A DNA stretch of 64,000 bases. It comes from Leifsonia poae. Its GTDB lineage: Bacteria; Actinomycetota; Actinomycetes; Actinomycetales; Microbacteriaceae. The position numbers were made by a program, and so were the translations under genes. The notes beneath the pieces are model-generated. The model had not been told where the DNA came from and ran no database searches. It saw only the letters and a program-made list of their open reading frames with translations. Shown here piece by piece: positions 40,357-49,699 of the stretch (positions are counted from its first letter, which is position 1; each line of letters opens with the position of its first letter). The stretch is from assembly GCF_027921845.1 (NCBI RefSeq), contig NZ_BSEN01000005.1:124001-188000 (forward strand), given 5' to 3'.

Positions 40357-40812
40357 TCAGGCCTTGGCGTGCGCCTCGGCGCGATACAGCCGGATCGACT
40401 CGCGCAGCGCGGATCGCGCACGGCGGCGGTCGCCGGACGCGTCGTAGGCGAGCCCGAGCCGGAACCAGGCGCGCCAGCTCTCCGGCTGCGCCTCGACCTC
40501 GGCCTTGTAGCGCGGGAACTCCTCGTCGGCCGCGTCGCGGAGCGGCCGGCCGCTCGCGCGGTGCGGCAGGTCCTCTACCGGCAGTCCGCCCTCGGCGTCG
40601 AGCAGTTTGACGAGCTTCTCCGTGCGAGCGCCGAACAGGAGTTCGCGCCCGATCGCCCACGCGGCGATGAGCGGCAGCACCAGCAGCGCGATGCCCATGG
40701 CGATCAGGATGCCCTCGCCGGTCGCCATGAGCATGATCGCGCGCTGCAGCACGAGTACGAGGTAGAGCGCGAGGATGACCGCCATCACGATGGCGGCGAT
40801 GCGGTTCCTCAC
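40357..40812 (-). CDS. membrane protein with C-terminal TPR-like helix pair
   Basis: 151 residues from a GTG overlapping the dapB stop by 4 bp (GTGA). Two membrane helices (about 6-22 and 37-54) are followed by a soluble tail with one TPR-like unit (AWFRLGLAYDASGDRRRARSALRES). No enzyme motif is visible. Translational coupling to dapB is likely. Confidence 0.75.
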   Translation of the reverse strand: MRNRIAAIVMAVILALYLVLVLQRAIMLMATGEGILIAMGIALLVLPLIAAWAIGRELLFGARTEKLVKLLDAEGGLPVEDLPHRASGRPLRDAADEEFPRYKAEVEAQPESWRAWFRLGLAYDASGDRRRARSALRESIRLYRAEAHAKA

Positions 40813-41591
40813 GCGGTCTCGCGAACCGTCGGACGGGGCGGCTCCCCGTCCGGCTCGGCGATGCCGAGGTCGATGAGCTTGTCGAGACCGACGGTGACGC
40901 CGGTCGCCGTCGCGGCTGCGCGCAGGCCGAGCAGGATGCCCGCCTCGTACGACTCCGAGCCGATCGTGTCGTGCCGGATGGTCAGCGTCTCCCCCGTGCC
41001 GCCGAAGATCACCTGCTGCTGAGCCACGACGCCGCGCATCCGGAGGCTGTGGATGGGCACGCTCGCCACCTGCTGACCGCGCGCACGCTGATCGGTGTGG
41101 GGTGCGTCGACCGGTCCGCGTTCGGCGCGCGCGGCGCCGATGAGCTCCACCGTGCGCACCGCGGTGCCCGAAGGCGAGTCGACCTTGCCGGCGCCGTGCG
41201 CCTCGATGATCTCGATCGAGTCGAAGAATCGCGCAGCCACCGTCGCGAACGCCGTGCCGAGGGCGGAGCCGAGAGAGAAGTTGGGGATCACGACGGCGCC
41301 GGTGCCCTCGTGAGCTGCTACCCGGCGCTCGAGGTCGAGGATGCGGTCGGCCGACCATCCGGAGGTGCCGATCAACACGCGCAGGCCGTGGTCGACCGCG
41401 AACGCGACGATCCCCGGGCTCACGGCCGGCAGCGTCATGTCGACGAGCACGTCCGCGCCCAGCATGTCCTCGAGGGGAGCCTGCGAGCCCAGCCGGGCGA
41501 CGACCTCGAAATCCTCGGATTCCTCGATCAGGCGCACAGCGACGGAGCCCAGCTTCCCGGTCGCACCAGCGACGGCAACGCGAATAGTCAC
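40809..41591 (-). CDS. dapB: 4-hydroxy-tetrahydrodipicolinate reductase DapB
   Basis: 260 residues. The Rossmann start is VAVAGATGKLGSVAV. The catalytic loop is EAHGAGKVDSPSGTA, which holds the active-site His and Lys. It reduces the DapA product with NAD(P)H. It is about 2.9 kb from dapA and on the same strand, but separated by plus-strand genes. Confidence 0.95.
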   Translation of the reverse strand: MTIRVAVAGATGKLGSVAVRLIEESEDFEVVARLGSQAPLEDMLGADVLVDMTLPAVSPGIVAFAVDHGLRVLIGTSGWSADRILDLERRVAAHEGTGAVVIPNFSLGSALGTAFATVAARFFDSIEIIEAHGAGKVDSPSGTAVRTVELIGAARAERGPVDAPHTDQRARGQQVASVPIHSLRMRGVVAQQQVIFGGTGETLTIRHDTIGSESYEAGILLGLRAAATATGVTVGLDKLIDLGIAEPDGEPPRPTVRETA

Positions 41592-41658
41592 CCGACCAAT
41601 CTACCCGGCGCGCACCGTGCGGAGCTCCGCGCCCGATCGGCGGAACTACGCTGGGGTG

Positions 41659-42156
41659 ATGGTGTCATTTGCCGATGTCGCCGTCACCGACGCGACCGCC
41701 CACCGGATGCTCTCCGACTACTTCGCCGAGCGCGCCGCCAGCTTCCCCGCGACACAGGGCGCGTACCGCAGGACCTTCCCGGATCCGTCGCAGTTCGTGC
41801 CGCCGTCCGGGGTGTTCCTGCTCGCCTACGACGATGACGACATCGAGGCCGGTTGCGGGGGCATCCGGGAGCTCCCCGTTCCGTTGGCGGACGCCGATCC
41901 CGCCGATCCCGTCGTCCGCTACGAGATCAAGCACCTGTGGGTCGCGCCGTCGCACCGCGGGCGCGGACTGGGCCGCAGCATCCTGAGCGAGCTGGAGCAT
42001 CGGGCACGCGGGTTCGGGGCGACCGAGGTCGTGCTCGACACGAACGCGAGCCTCGAGGCGGCCGGTGGGCTGTACCGCAGCCACGGCTACGAGGACATCC
42101 AGCCGTACAACGACAACCCGAACGCGACGGACTGGTTCCGCAAGCAGCTCGCGTAG
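41659..42156 (+). CDS. GNAT family N-acetyltransferase
   Basis: 165 residues from ATG 41659. The acetyl-CoA loop is VAPSHRGRGLGRSILSEL, and the segment before it (YEIKHLWV) is the usual GNAT beta-4. LYRSHGYEDI is the conserved end. The acceptor is unknown. Confidence 0.87.
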   Translation: MVSFADVAVTDATAHRMLSDYFAERAASFPATQGAYRRTFPDPSQFVPPSGVFLLAYDDDDIEAGCGGIRELPVPLADADPADPVVRYEIKHLWVAPSHRGRGLGRSILSELEHRARGFGATEVVLDTNASLEAAGGLYRSHGYEDIQPYNDNPNATDWFRKQLA

Positions 42157-42168
42157 GCCGCGTCGAGG

Positions 42169-42771
42169 TCAGACCGGTTGCAGCTCGGGCAGACCCGTGC
42201 GCAGCTCCACCGGCAGATGCCCGAGATCGTTGTGCACGACGAGCACGGGCGGCTTCGCCGATCGCACCCGGATGATCGTCAGTCCGCAGTTCGCCTGGTT
42301 GAGTCCCAGCCAGCGCCAGTCGGGGGCGTCGAACACATGGCGCACGAACCAGCCGATCACGAAGTTGTGCGTCACGAGCAGGTCGTGGCGGTCACCGCGG
42401 GCCGGCGTGAGGAACTCGCTCACGGCGTCTTCCATCTGCGCGTGGCCGGCCTCGATCTCCGCGTCGGTGACCGCGCCGAAGAACGACTCGAACGCCCGCG
42501 GCATATCGGGCGTCGGACCGGACGGGATGCAGTCGAAGAGCAGGTTCGACGGCTCCGGCGTCAGCGCCGGCATCCGCTCGGCCATGATCGCGGCGGTCTC
42601 GGCCGCGCGGTTCAGTGGCGAGTGGTACATGCCGGTGAACGGGATGCCGCCCAGACGCTCCGCGATCAGCTGCGCCTGACGCTTGCCGCGGGGCGACAAC
42701 GGTCCGTCGGGGAGTCCGTGTTCGGCGTCCTGTTGCTCGCCGTGGCGAACGAGGTAGAGGTAGTGGGGCAC
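42169..42771 (-). CDS. histidine phosphatase family protein
   Basis: 200 residues. The phospho-histidine motif is YLVRHGEQQDAEHG, and the second catalytic His lies in LLVTHNFVIGWF. SPRGKRQAQLIAERL fits the phosphoglycerate mutase-like fold. The substrate is unknown. It shares direction with the M16 peptidase upstream, 38 bp away. Confidence 0.88.
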   Translation of the reverse strand: MPHYLYLVRHGEQQDAEHGLPDGPLSPRGKRQAQLIAERLGGIPFTGMYHSPLNRAAETAAIMAERMPALTPEPSNLLFDCIPSGPTPDMPRAFESFFGAVTDAEIEAGHAQMEDAVSEFLTPARGDRHDLLVTHNFVIGWFVRHVFDAPDWRWLGLNQANCGLTIIRVRSAKPPVLVVHNDLGHLPVELRTGLPELQPV

Positions 42772-42809
42772 CGGTCTTGCCTTTCGGATGGTTCGTGTGG
42801 GGACTGAAG

Positions 42810-44186
42810 TCAGGAGACGAGACCGGCGAACATGTCGTCGGTGACGCTCCCGACCGCGGAGATGGAGACCTGTCGACCGGCCAGGTCGGCGGCCAGGTCT
42901 CGCACATCCTCGGCGGTGACGAGGTGCAGCCTGCGGAGGCTTTCATCGAGGTCCGAGAACTCGCCGACGCTGATCTCGGCGCGCCCGAGGCGCGACATCC
43001 GGGTGTCGGAGTCCTCGAGGGCGAGCGCGGCGCCGCCGGAGAGCTGGCCGACAGCACGGCGCAGCTCGTCGGGGGTGACGCCGCCGTCGGCCAGGCGGCG
43101 CAGTTCGCCGAGCATGAGCTCGGTGACCTGCGTGGCCTTGGCCGGAGCGCATCCGGCGTACAGCCCGAAGACGCCGGCGTCGGAGTACGCGCCGGAGAAC
43201 GAGTAGACGGCGTAGGCGAGCCCGCGCTTCTCCCTGACCTCCTGGAAGAGGCGGCTCGACATCCCGCCGCCCAGCACGGAGTTGAGCACGCTCATCGCGG
43301 TGCGCCGGTCATCCGTGGCCACGATCCCGGGCACACCGATCAGAATGTTCGCCTGTTCGATGGGGCGCTGGACCGTGACGACCGCCGCGCCGCGGTCGAT
43401 GGCGGCGGGAGCGGTGGCCCGGCGGTCGACGGGGGCCGCCTCGACGCCGAGATCCCAGCCTGCGGCCTCGAGGGCGTGCACGACGCCGGAGACGAGGAGG
43501 TCGTGGTCGACGGCACCGGCGGCCGTGATCACGAGGTCTTGCGGGCGGTAGTTCGCCCGGTAGTGCTCGAAGACAGCGTCGCGGGTGGCGTCGCGGATGG
43601 TCTGCGGGCTGCCGCCGATCGGCCGGCCGAGCGGGTGGTCTCCCAGCACGGCCGAGAAGAACCGCTCATTGGCGACGTCGGCCGGGTCGTCCTCCGCCAT
43701 CGAGAGCTCTTCGAGGATGACACCGCGCTCGTTCTCGAACTCGCTGCGGTCGAGCACCGACGACGTCAGCATGTCCGCGATGACCTCCACCGCGATCGGC
43801 AGGTCGCGATCCTGCACCTTGGCGTAGTAGCAGGTGTACTCCTTCGCCGTCATGGCGTTGTGCTCGCCGCCGACCGAGTCGAACGAGATCGCGATGTCGA
43901 GGGCCGTGCGCGTCGGGGTCCCCTTGAAGAGGAGGTGCTCGAGGAAGTGGGTCGAGCCGAAGCTCGCGGGGATCAGCGGGTGCGCCTCGGTCGCGGGCAC
44001 GGCGTCGGTCTCATCGCGCGAGCCGACGGCCACCCAGTAGCCGAGCGTCGCGCTACGGGCACCCGGAACCTGCTCGCTCAGGATGCGGACACCGCTCGGC
44101 AGAACGGTGCGGCGGACCAGCGCGTCACCGGAGGCGGCGAAAGAAAGGTCGGCCAGGCCAAGGGGGAGGTCGACTGCGCTGTTCAT
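42810..44186 (-). CDS. M16 family zinc peptidase
   Basis: 458 residues from the ATG at 44186, with GGAGGGG just upstream. The inverted zinc motif HxxEH is HFLEHLLFKGT. GGEHNAMTAKEYTCYYAKV and the later FENERGVILEELSM follow in the usual order, as does GGGMSSRLFQEVRE of the second domain. It is an actinobacterial processing-protease-like peptidase with no signal peptide. Confidence 0.92.
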   Translation of the reverse strand: MNSAVDLPLGLADLSFAASGDALVRRTVLPSGVRILSEQVPGARSATLGYWVAVGSRDETDAVPATEAHPLIPASFGSTHFLEHLLFKGTPTRTALDIAISFDSVGGEHNAMTAKEYTCYYAKVQDRDLPIAVEVIADMLTSSVLDRSEFENERGVILEELSMAEDDPADVANERFFSAVLGDHPLGRPIGGSPQTIRDATRDAVFEHYRANYRPQDLVITAAGAVDHDLLVSGVVHALEAAGWDLGVEAAPVDRRATAPAAIDRGAAVVTVQRPIEQANILIGVPGIVATDDRRTAMSVLNSVLGGGMSSRLFQEVREKRGLAYAVYSFSGAYSDAGVFGLYAGCAPAKATQVTELMLGELRRLADGGVTPDELRRAVGQLSGGAALALEDSDTRMSRLGRAEISVGEFSDLDESLRRLHLVTAEDVRDLAADLAGRQVSISAVGSVTDDMFAGLVS

Positions 44187-44240
44187 CCCCTCCACCCTAC
44201 GCCAGCGGCTATGGAATCCCTGAGAGCAAAATGAGGACAA

Positions 44241-44254
44241 ACAGACTGGTCTGT
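44241..44254. promoter_or_regulatory. TetR-type operator
   Basis: ACAGACTGGTCTGT is a perfect dyad (ACAGAC/GTCTGT with a 2-nt centre). It lies between the divergent M16 peptidase and TetR genes. TATACT at 44262-44267 is a likely -10 for the TetR gene, so the operator overlaps its promoter. Confidence 0.6.
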
Positions 44255-44365
44255 CTACCTATATACTGTCTCTACGAGACGCATCCGGTTGCCCCTAAGC
44301 TACGCCGGATGCCTGACCGCGAGGAGACGGACCCGACCGTCTCCCCAGAATTGGAGTTGTGCCGG

Positions 44366-44950
44366 ATGGTCGTTAGTGCCCGGGCGACCATCCGGCCGCC
44401 CGCCCCGTCGAAGCTGAAGATCCTCGCGACGGCGGACGAACTCTTCTATCAAGAGGGCATCCACACCGTCGGTGTCGACCGCATCATCGCGGGCGCCCGT
44501 GTGACGAAGGCAACCTTCTACAAGCACTACCGCTCGAAGGATCTGCTGATCATCGCGTACGTCGAAGGCCGCGACAAGCAGATCCGCGACTGGTTCGACG
44601 AACAGGAACGCGAGAACGACGACCCGCGCGCGGTCGCCAGGGCCCTGGTCGACGAGATCAACCGCGAGGCGATCCGTCCCGGATTCCGCGGCGACCCGTT
44701 CATCAACGCCGCGGCCCAGTTCGCCGACGAGAACCACCCCGTGCGCGTCGCCGTCACCCAGCACCGCGACTGGTACGCGCACCGGATCGAGGCGCTGTTC
44801 CGCGACATCGGTCACCCGCATCCCGGTGACGCTGCTGACGACCTCATCCTCGCGCGCGACGGCGCCCTCGCCGGCGGCTACGTGGGCGACCCTGTCGCGG
44901 CCGGCGCTGCGCTGCACCGCTCGCTGGAGCGCATCCTCGGCGAGGCCTGA
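44366..44950 (+). CDS. TetR/AcrR family transcriptional regulator
   Basis: 194 residues from the ATG at 44366 (GGAG 12 nt upstream); longer forms from 44309 or 44231 are possible, but the latter would start inside the operator. The HTH is LFYQEGIHTVGVDRIIAGARVTKATFYKHYRSKDLL. The C-terminal ligand domain is not assignable. It is divergent from the M16 peptidase, and a dyad in front of the gene suggests autoregulation. Confidence 0.88.
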   Translation: MVVSARATIRPPAPSKLKILATADELFYQEGIHTVGVDRIIAGARVTKATFYKHYRSKDLLIIAYVEGRDKQIRDWFDEQERENDDPRAVARALVDEINREAIRPGFRGDPFINAAAQFADENHPVRVAVTQHRDWYAHRIEALFRDIGHPHPGDAADDLILARDGALAGGYVGDPVAAGAALHRSLERILGEA

Positions 44951-45586
44951 GCCGCGGCTGTGCATGCGTCGCGCGCGCGGCTTCGCCTGCGTCGGCGCTC
45001 GTAACTCCGGAACTCTCGGCGGCCACGCCGAACACCTTCGCATGCGCTCATAACTCCGGAACGCTCGGCCGACACGCCGCTCGCGCACGCGTAACTCCGG
45101 AGCACTTGGCAGGATGCGCGCAGAGTCCCGGAGTTACGCCCGCGGGAATCGCCGCCGACTGTTGCCAGGGCACTCCCTGCCGATCAGTCCGTTGCGCTAG
45201 TTTCCGCCGCGCGCCCGCTCCCCCGCGCATAACTCCGGAACTCTCGGCCGACACGCCGCCTGCACCCGCGTAACTCCGGAACTCTCGGCCGGATACGCAC
45301 AGAATTCCGGAGTTACGCCCACGGAAATCGCCGCCGACTGTCGCCAGGGCACTCCCCTGCCGATCAGTCCGTTGCGCTAGTTCCCGCGGCGGGCCCGCTC
45401 CGCCGCGCCCAACTCCGGAACGTCCGGCCGACACACCGCTCCCACCCGCATAACTCCGGAACACTCGGCCGGATGCGCGCAGAGTTCCGGAGTTAGAACC
45501 GCGTCGCGGCGTCCAGCCGGGCGAGCATTCAGCGTCCAGCAGCGAGACCCGCGAGCGCACAGCAGCCCGCGCGCGCAGCGCCGGCG
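44951..45586. other. 636-bp gene-free gap filled by repeats
   Basis: Apart from the repeat array, the gap contains only GC-rich sequence (44951-45002 and 45496-45586). Open frames across it are low-complexity shadows of the tandem repeat. Confidence 0.7.
45003..45495. repeat. amplified AACTCCGGAA element, copy 3 (tandem array)
   Basis: AACTCCGGA occurs at 45003, 45052, 45093, 45231, 45272, 45411 and 45452. Inverted boxes lie at 45127 (one mismatch), 45306 and 45486. From 45051 onward a unit of about 180 bp repeats 2.5 times (starts at 45051, 45230 and 45410). Each unit has box 1, +41 bp box 2, and +34 bp inverted box 3, then a conserved spacer containing CCAGGGCACTCC and GATCAGTCCGTTGCGCTAG. 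No coding sequence is credible here. Confidence 0.85.
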
Positions 45587-46768
45587 TTACTCCGAGACGC
45601 GGTCGAGCTCGAGCATCTGGGCGCGCGTGAGGCGGATGCCGGCGGCCAGCATCAGGGCGTCGACCTGCTCCGGGCGGCTCGCGCTCGCGACCGGGGCGAC
45701 GACGTTGCGCTTGGCGAGCAGCCAGGCGAGGGCGACGCTGGCGGGCGACGACTCGTGTTCGGCGGCGACCCGGTCGAGCGCGGCGAGCACCCGCTGGCCG
45801 CGCCGGTTGACGTAGGCGGCCGCACGGATGCTGCGCGCGTCGGCGTTGAGGTCGTCTTTGCTGCGGTACTTGCCCGTGAGGAAGCCGTTCGCCAGCGCGT
45901 AATACGGCATGACGGCCAGGCCCTGTGCGGAGGCGACGATGCGCAGCGCGCTCTCGAACTCCGTGCGGTGCATGAGGTTGTACTGCGTCTGCACGGCCAC
46001 GAACTTGGGGAGGCCGGTGGCCGACAGGATGCGCGCCTCGATGAGCCGGTCGGCGCTGAAGTTCGACGCGGCCAGGTACCGGACCTTGCCGCTCTCGATC
46101 AGCCACTCCACCGTGGCCAGGCTGTCTTCGATCGGCACGTCGGGGTCGTCGTCGTGGAAGTAGAGCAGGTCGATGTGGTCGGTCTGCAACCGCTCGAGCG
46201 AGGCCTCGACGGCACGCACGATGCTGACCGAGCCGAGCCCAGGGTTCTCGTGGTGGCGACCGACCTTGGTGGCGACGACCATCGCGTCGCGGTTCTTCCG
46301 CTCCCGCATCCAGGTGCCGATGAGCACCTCGCTGCGACCGCCGACGTAGCTGTCCGCGGTGTCGATGAAGTTGCCGCCGAGGGAGGCGAAGCGGTCGAGG
46401 ATGCGCAACGACGTCCCGCCGTCGGCCGTCCAGCCGAAGACGCTCGCGCCGAGCGACAGCGGGTACACCGCGAGGTCGCTCTCGCCGATGCGCCGCGGGG
46501 CGATGATCGAAAGGGGGCCGGTGCGCTCCAGGGCCGGGTCGAGCTGCGGCAGTGCCGCCGTCTCGATGCCGACGGTCTCGGCACCCACCGGCTCGAGGCC
46601 GATCGTCTGGGTGCCGATGCTGTCGGACTGCTCGAGCGCGGAGGCACGCGAAGCGGATTCGGCGAGTGCGGCGGACTCGGCTGCAGATGCCTGATTCGTC
46701 GACGCTGCAGCGGCGGCGGCCCGACGGCCGACGACCTCGCGCAGCCGGAGCGGAAGCAATTGCGGCAT
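45587..46768 (-). CDS. aldo/keto reductase with long N-terminal extension
   Basis: 393 residues from ATG 46768; a GTG at 46777 is the alternative. The AKR barrel starts near residue 98 (VYPLSLGASVFGW). The tetrad is Asp and Tyr in DTADSYVGGRSE, Lys in VVATKVG and His in LLYFHDDD. NADPH-type end motifs follow. About 95 alanine/serine/glutamate-rich residues precede the barrel, which is unusual for this family. A downstream in-frame GTG at 46588 would give a shorter form. It would reduce a carbonyl substrate with NADPH, but which one is unknown. Confidence 0.85.
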   Translation of the reverse strand: MPQLLPLRLREVVGRRAAAAAASTNQASAAESAALAESASRASALEQSDSIGTQTIGLEPVGAETVGIETAALPQLDPALERTGPLSIIAPRRIGESDLAVYPLSLGASVFGWTADGGTSLRILDRFASLGGNFIDTADSYVGGRSEVLIGTWMRERKNRDAMVVATKVGRHHENPGLGSVSIVRAVEASLERLQTDHIDLLYFHDDDPDVPIEDSLATVEWLIESGKVRYLAASNFSADRLIEARILSATGLPKFVAVQTQYNLMHRTEFESALRIVASAQGLAVMPYYALANGFLTGKYRSKDDLNADARSIRAAAYVNRRGQRVLAALDRVAAEHESSPASVALAWLLAKRNVVAPVASASRPEQVDALMLAAGIRLTRAQMLELDRVSE

Positions 46769-46795
46769 CTGCCTCACCCCCTCACTCCACTGCTA

Positions 46796-46811
46796 CTCGA
46801 ATCGATTCGAG
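46796..46811. promoter_or_regulatory. perfect palindrome before the aldo/keto reductase
   Basis: CTCGAATCGATTCGAG is a perfect 16-bp palindrome 28 bp before the start of the aldo/keto reductase. It could be an operator. No regulator gene is adjacent to tell which protein binds it. Confidence 0.45.
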
Positions 46812-46935
46812 GACCCCAGTTCCCCAGTACCTACTTGCAGAGTACGGCATGCCACCGACCGCCCCCGGCTGATCCGGGTGAACTGTTACAGAATGCTAGG
46901 TCACAGTTTCATCACGGTCTGCGAGGGTGGAAAGT

Positions 46936-47763
46936 TCACCCGTCGAGGCCAGCCCGCCGCAGCACGATTCGGGCGTGTGCGAGCACCGGGCCGTCCACCA
47001 TCCGGCCCTCGAACGCGAACACTCCCCCGGCACCGGCCGCCGCGTCGAGGAGGGCGCGCGCGTTCGCGATCTCGTCACCAGACGGGCGGTACGCCGCACG
47101 GATCGTCTCGACCTGCGACGGATGGATGCACGCGGTGGCGGCGAAACCGACGGCCGCGGCATCCACCGCTTCGGCGCCGAGACCGGCGAGGTCCGCGATG
47201 TCGAGGTGCACCGTGTCCACCGCGCCGATGCCGGCGGCGGAGGCCGCGAGCAGCACCGACGAGCGGGCGTGCACGGCGACGTCGCGGTAACGGCCGTCGT
47301 CGTGACGGCTCGACGTGCCGCCCATCGACGCCACCAGGTCCTCCGCTCCCCACATCAGCGCCACCACACCCGCCGCGCCGGCGAGCTGCGGTGCGCCCAT
47401 CACACCGCGCGCCGTCTCGCAGAGCGCGATCACGTCCAGCCCCGTGAGATCGCGCAGATCATCGACGCTCTCGGCCTTGGGGAGCATCACCGTCGTCAGA
47501 TCCGTGACGGCGAGCGCCGCCAGATCGGCACCGTGGTCGTCCGTTCCCGCGGGGTTGACGCGCACGATCACGCGTTCCGGGTCGAGCCTCCCCTCCGCGT
47601 CCGCCGCGACCAGTGCCTCCCGTGCGAGCACCCGCCGGGCGGGGTCGACCGCGTCCTCCAGGTCGAGGATGACCGCATCCGCACTCGACACAGCCCGCGC
47701 ATAGCGGTCGGGACGGTCGGCCGGGCAGAACAGCAGGGCGGGACCGAACGGGAAGCCCGTCAC
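46936..47763 (-). CDS. CitE-like acyl-CoA lyase, putative (R)-HMG-CoA lyase
   Basis: 275 residues from a GTG overlapping the MaoC stop by 4 bp. The HpcH/HpaI fold is shown by LLFCPADRPDRYARA, VILDLEDAVDP, VRVNPAGT, MLPKAES and MWGAEDLVASMGG. The position as last gene of a leucine operon matches Rv2498c of M. tuberculosis, a CitE-like lyase shown to act on (R)-HMG-CoA and an itaconate-derived CoA ester. That activity is an inference here from context. Confidence 0.87.
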   Translation of the reverse strand: MTGFPFGPALLFCPADRPDRYARAVSSADAVILDLEDAVDPARRVLAREALVAADAEGRLDPERVIVRVNPAGTDDHGADLAALAVTDLTTVMLPKAESVDDLRDLTGLDVIALCETARGVMGAPQLAGAAGVVALMWGAEDLVASMGGTSSRHDDGRYRDVAVHARSSVLLAASAAGIGAVDTVHLDIADLAGLGAEAVDAAAVGFAATACIHPSQVETIRAAYRPSGDEIANARALLDAAAGAGGVFAFEGRMVDGPVLAHARIVLRRAGLDG

Positions 47764-48248
47764 AGTCCGGCCGCCTCGGAGTGGGCGCTCCGGCACCACA
47801 CCATCACCTGCCTGGTCGCCGTGGCGACGACGACTCCGTCCTGATTCCGGCCCGTGTGCTCCAGCGTGACGATGCCCTGGCCCGGGCGCGAAGCGGAGAG
47901 CCGTTTGCTGAGCACCACTGTCTCCGAGTAGAGGGTGTCGCCGTGGTGCAGCGGGTGCGGGAAGCCGACCTCGCTGAATCCGAGGTTGGCGACGATCGTC
48001 CCCTGTGTGAGCTGGGCGACGGATGCCCCGACGATCGTGGCGAGGGTGAACATCGAATTGACGAGGCGCTCGCCGTACGGCTGCCGGGCCGACCAGGCCG
48101 CGTCGAGGTGCAGGGCCTGGGTGTTCATGGTGAGCGTCGTGAAGAAGACGTTGTCCGCCTCCGTGACCGTGCGTCCCGGCCGGTGCAGGTAGCGCGTGTC
48201 CGGCTCGAACTCCTCGTAGTACAGCCCGCGCTGCTCGATCTCCTTCAT
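47760..48248 (-). CDS. MaoC-like hydratase, putative 3-methylglutaconyl-CoA hydratase
   Basis: 162 residues, hot-dog fold. [20 protein letters not shown] is the MaoC N-terminal block and [15 protein letters not shown] follows. In the operon it fits the step between 3-methylglutaconyl-CoA and HMG-CoA, the position of Rv2499c in M. tuberculosis. It overlaps scoB by 4 bp. Confidence 0.83.
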   Translation of the reverse strand: MKEIEQRGLYYEEFEPDTRYLHRPGRTVTEADNVFFTTLTMNTQALHLDAAWSARQPYGERLVNSMFTLATIVGASVAQLTQGTIVANLGFSEVGFPHPLHHGDTLYSETVVLSKRLSASRPGQGIVTLEHTGRNQDGVVVATATRQVMVWCRSAHSEAAGL

Positions 48249-48913
48249 CGCGTCCCCTCCTGCAGTCCGATCGTCAGCGGAGCGCCCGTCGCGGCGATGA
48301 CCTCGTCGACGGTGACGCCCGGCGCGGTCTCGCGCAGGACGAGCGAATCAGCGCCCGACTCCGTTCCGCGCACGACGTCGATCACCGCGAGGTCCGTGAT
48401 GATGCGGTCGACGCATCCGGTGCCGGTGAGCGGCAGCGAGCACTCCCGCACGATCTTCGGCCGGCCCTCGCGGTCGACGTGCTCCATCATCACGATGAGC
48501 CGCTTCGCGCCGAACACGAGGTCCATCGCGCCGCCCATGCCTTTGACCATCTTGCCGGGGATCATCCAGTTGGCGAGGTCGCCGCGTTCGGACACCTCCA
48601 TCGCACCGAGCACGGCGACGTCGACGTGCCCGCCGCGGACCATCCCGAACGACAGCGCGGAGTCGAAGAAGGCAGCGCCGCTGTTCACGGTCACGGTCTC
48701 CTTGCCGGCGTTGATCAGGTCAGGATCGACGGCGTCGTCGTCGGGGTACGGCCCGACGCCGAGCACGCCGTTCTCCGAGTGCAGCACCACCTCGACGTCG
48801 TCGGGGATGTAGTTCGGGATCAGCGTCGGCATGCCGATGCCGAGGTTGACGTACTGTCCGTTCTCCAGCTCCAGCGCCACGCGGGCCGCGAGTTCGTTGC
48901 GGGTCAGGCTCAT
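48245..48913 (-). CDS. scoB: 3-oxoacid CoA-transferase subunit B
   Basis: 222 residues. The covalent-intermediate glutamate is in [28 protein letters not shown] and [14 protein letters not shown] are CoA-transferase family I subunit B signatures. With subunit A it moves CoA from succinyl-CoA to acetoacetate. The start overlaps scoA by 4 bp. Confidence 0.92.
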   Translation of the reverse strand: MSLTRNELAARVALELENGQYVNLGIGMPTLIPNYIPDDVEVVLHSENGVLGVGPYPDDDAVDPDLINAGKETVTVNSGAAFFDSALSFGMVRGGHVDVAVLGAMEVSERGDLANWMIPGKMVKGMGGAMDLVFGAKRLIVMMEHVDREGRPKIVRECSLPLTGTGCVDRIITDLAVIDVVRGTESGADSLVLRETAPGVTVDEVIAATGAPLTIGLQEGTR

Positions 48914-49677
48914 GATGCGCTCCCCTCGGTCAGCTTCACGGTTCTCCGTTCGATCCGCTTCTCGACGTCGGGGGCGAGGACGACGCGCTGCACGAAGATT
49001 CCCGGCGTGTGCACCTGGCCCGGATCCAGCTCACCGGGCTCCACCAGCTCTTCGACCTCCGCGATCGTCACGCGTCCCGCCATCGCGGCGAGCGGGTTGA
49101 AGTTCATCGCCGCGGCGTGGAAGACGAGGTTGCCGTACCGGTCGCCCTTCGCCGCGTGCACGAGCGCGAAGTCGGGCGTCACCGATCGCTCGAGAACGTA
49201 GTCGGCGCCGTCGAAGGTGCGCACCTCCTTGGGTTCAGAGGCGACGGCGATCGATCCGTCCGGCGCGTACAGGCGCGGCAGCCCGCCCTCGGCGATCTGC
49301 GTTCCGACGCCGGCCGGGGTGTAGAACGCCGGGATGCCGGCGCCGCCGGCGCGCAGCTTCTCGGCGAGCGTGCCCTGCGGCGTGAGCTCGACCTCCAGCT
49401 CCCCGGAGAGGAACTGCCGCGCGAACTCCTTGTTCTCACCGACGTACGAGCTGACCATCTTGCGGATGCGCCGGTCGCCGAGAAGGATGCCCAGCCCCCA
49501 GTCGTCGATGCCGCAGTTGTTGCTGACCACCTCGAGCGCGGTCGTCCCGCGCTCGTGCAACGCCAGGATGAGCGCGCTCGGGATCCCGCACAGCCCGAAG
49601 CCGCCCACGGCGAGCGACGCCCCGTCGGGGATGTCGGCGATCGCCTCCTCGGCGCTCGCGACCACTTTGTCGATCAT
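48910..49677 (-). CDS. scoA: 3-oxoacid CoA-transferase subunit A
   Basis: 255 residues. [20 protein letters not shown] is the glycine-rich subunit A start. [27 protein letters not shown] and [14 protein letters not shown]-like blocks follow ([17 protein letters not shown]). It forms the heteromer with ScoB and is cotranscribed with it. Confidence 0.92.
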   Translation of the reverse strand: MIDKVVASAEEAIADIPDGASLAVGGFGLCGIPSALILALHERGTTALEVVSNNCGIDDWGLGILLGDRRIRKMVSSYVGENKEFARQFLSGELEVELTPQGTLAEKLRAGGAGIPAFYTPAGVGTQIAEGGLPRLYAPDGSIAVASEPKEVRTFDGADYVLERSVTPDFALVHAAKGDRYGNLVFHAAAMNFNPLAAMAGRVTIAEVEELVEPGELDPGQVHTPGIFVQRVVLAPDVEKRIERRTVKLTEGSAS

Positions 49678-49699
49678 CGGCTGCTCCCCTTCCGCTGCG

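Noticed and set aside
45003-45495. Possible CRISPR array
   Set aside because: The repeats are not short identical direct repeats with unique spacers; the ~180-bp units are near-identical throughout, and no cas gene is nearby.
45048-46106. Minus-strand frame with repeats of NSGTL/FRSYAG type through the 45-kb gap
   Set aside because: The repeating peptide is the translation of the noncoding ~180-bp array; it runs into another frame of the aldo/keto reductase gene.
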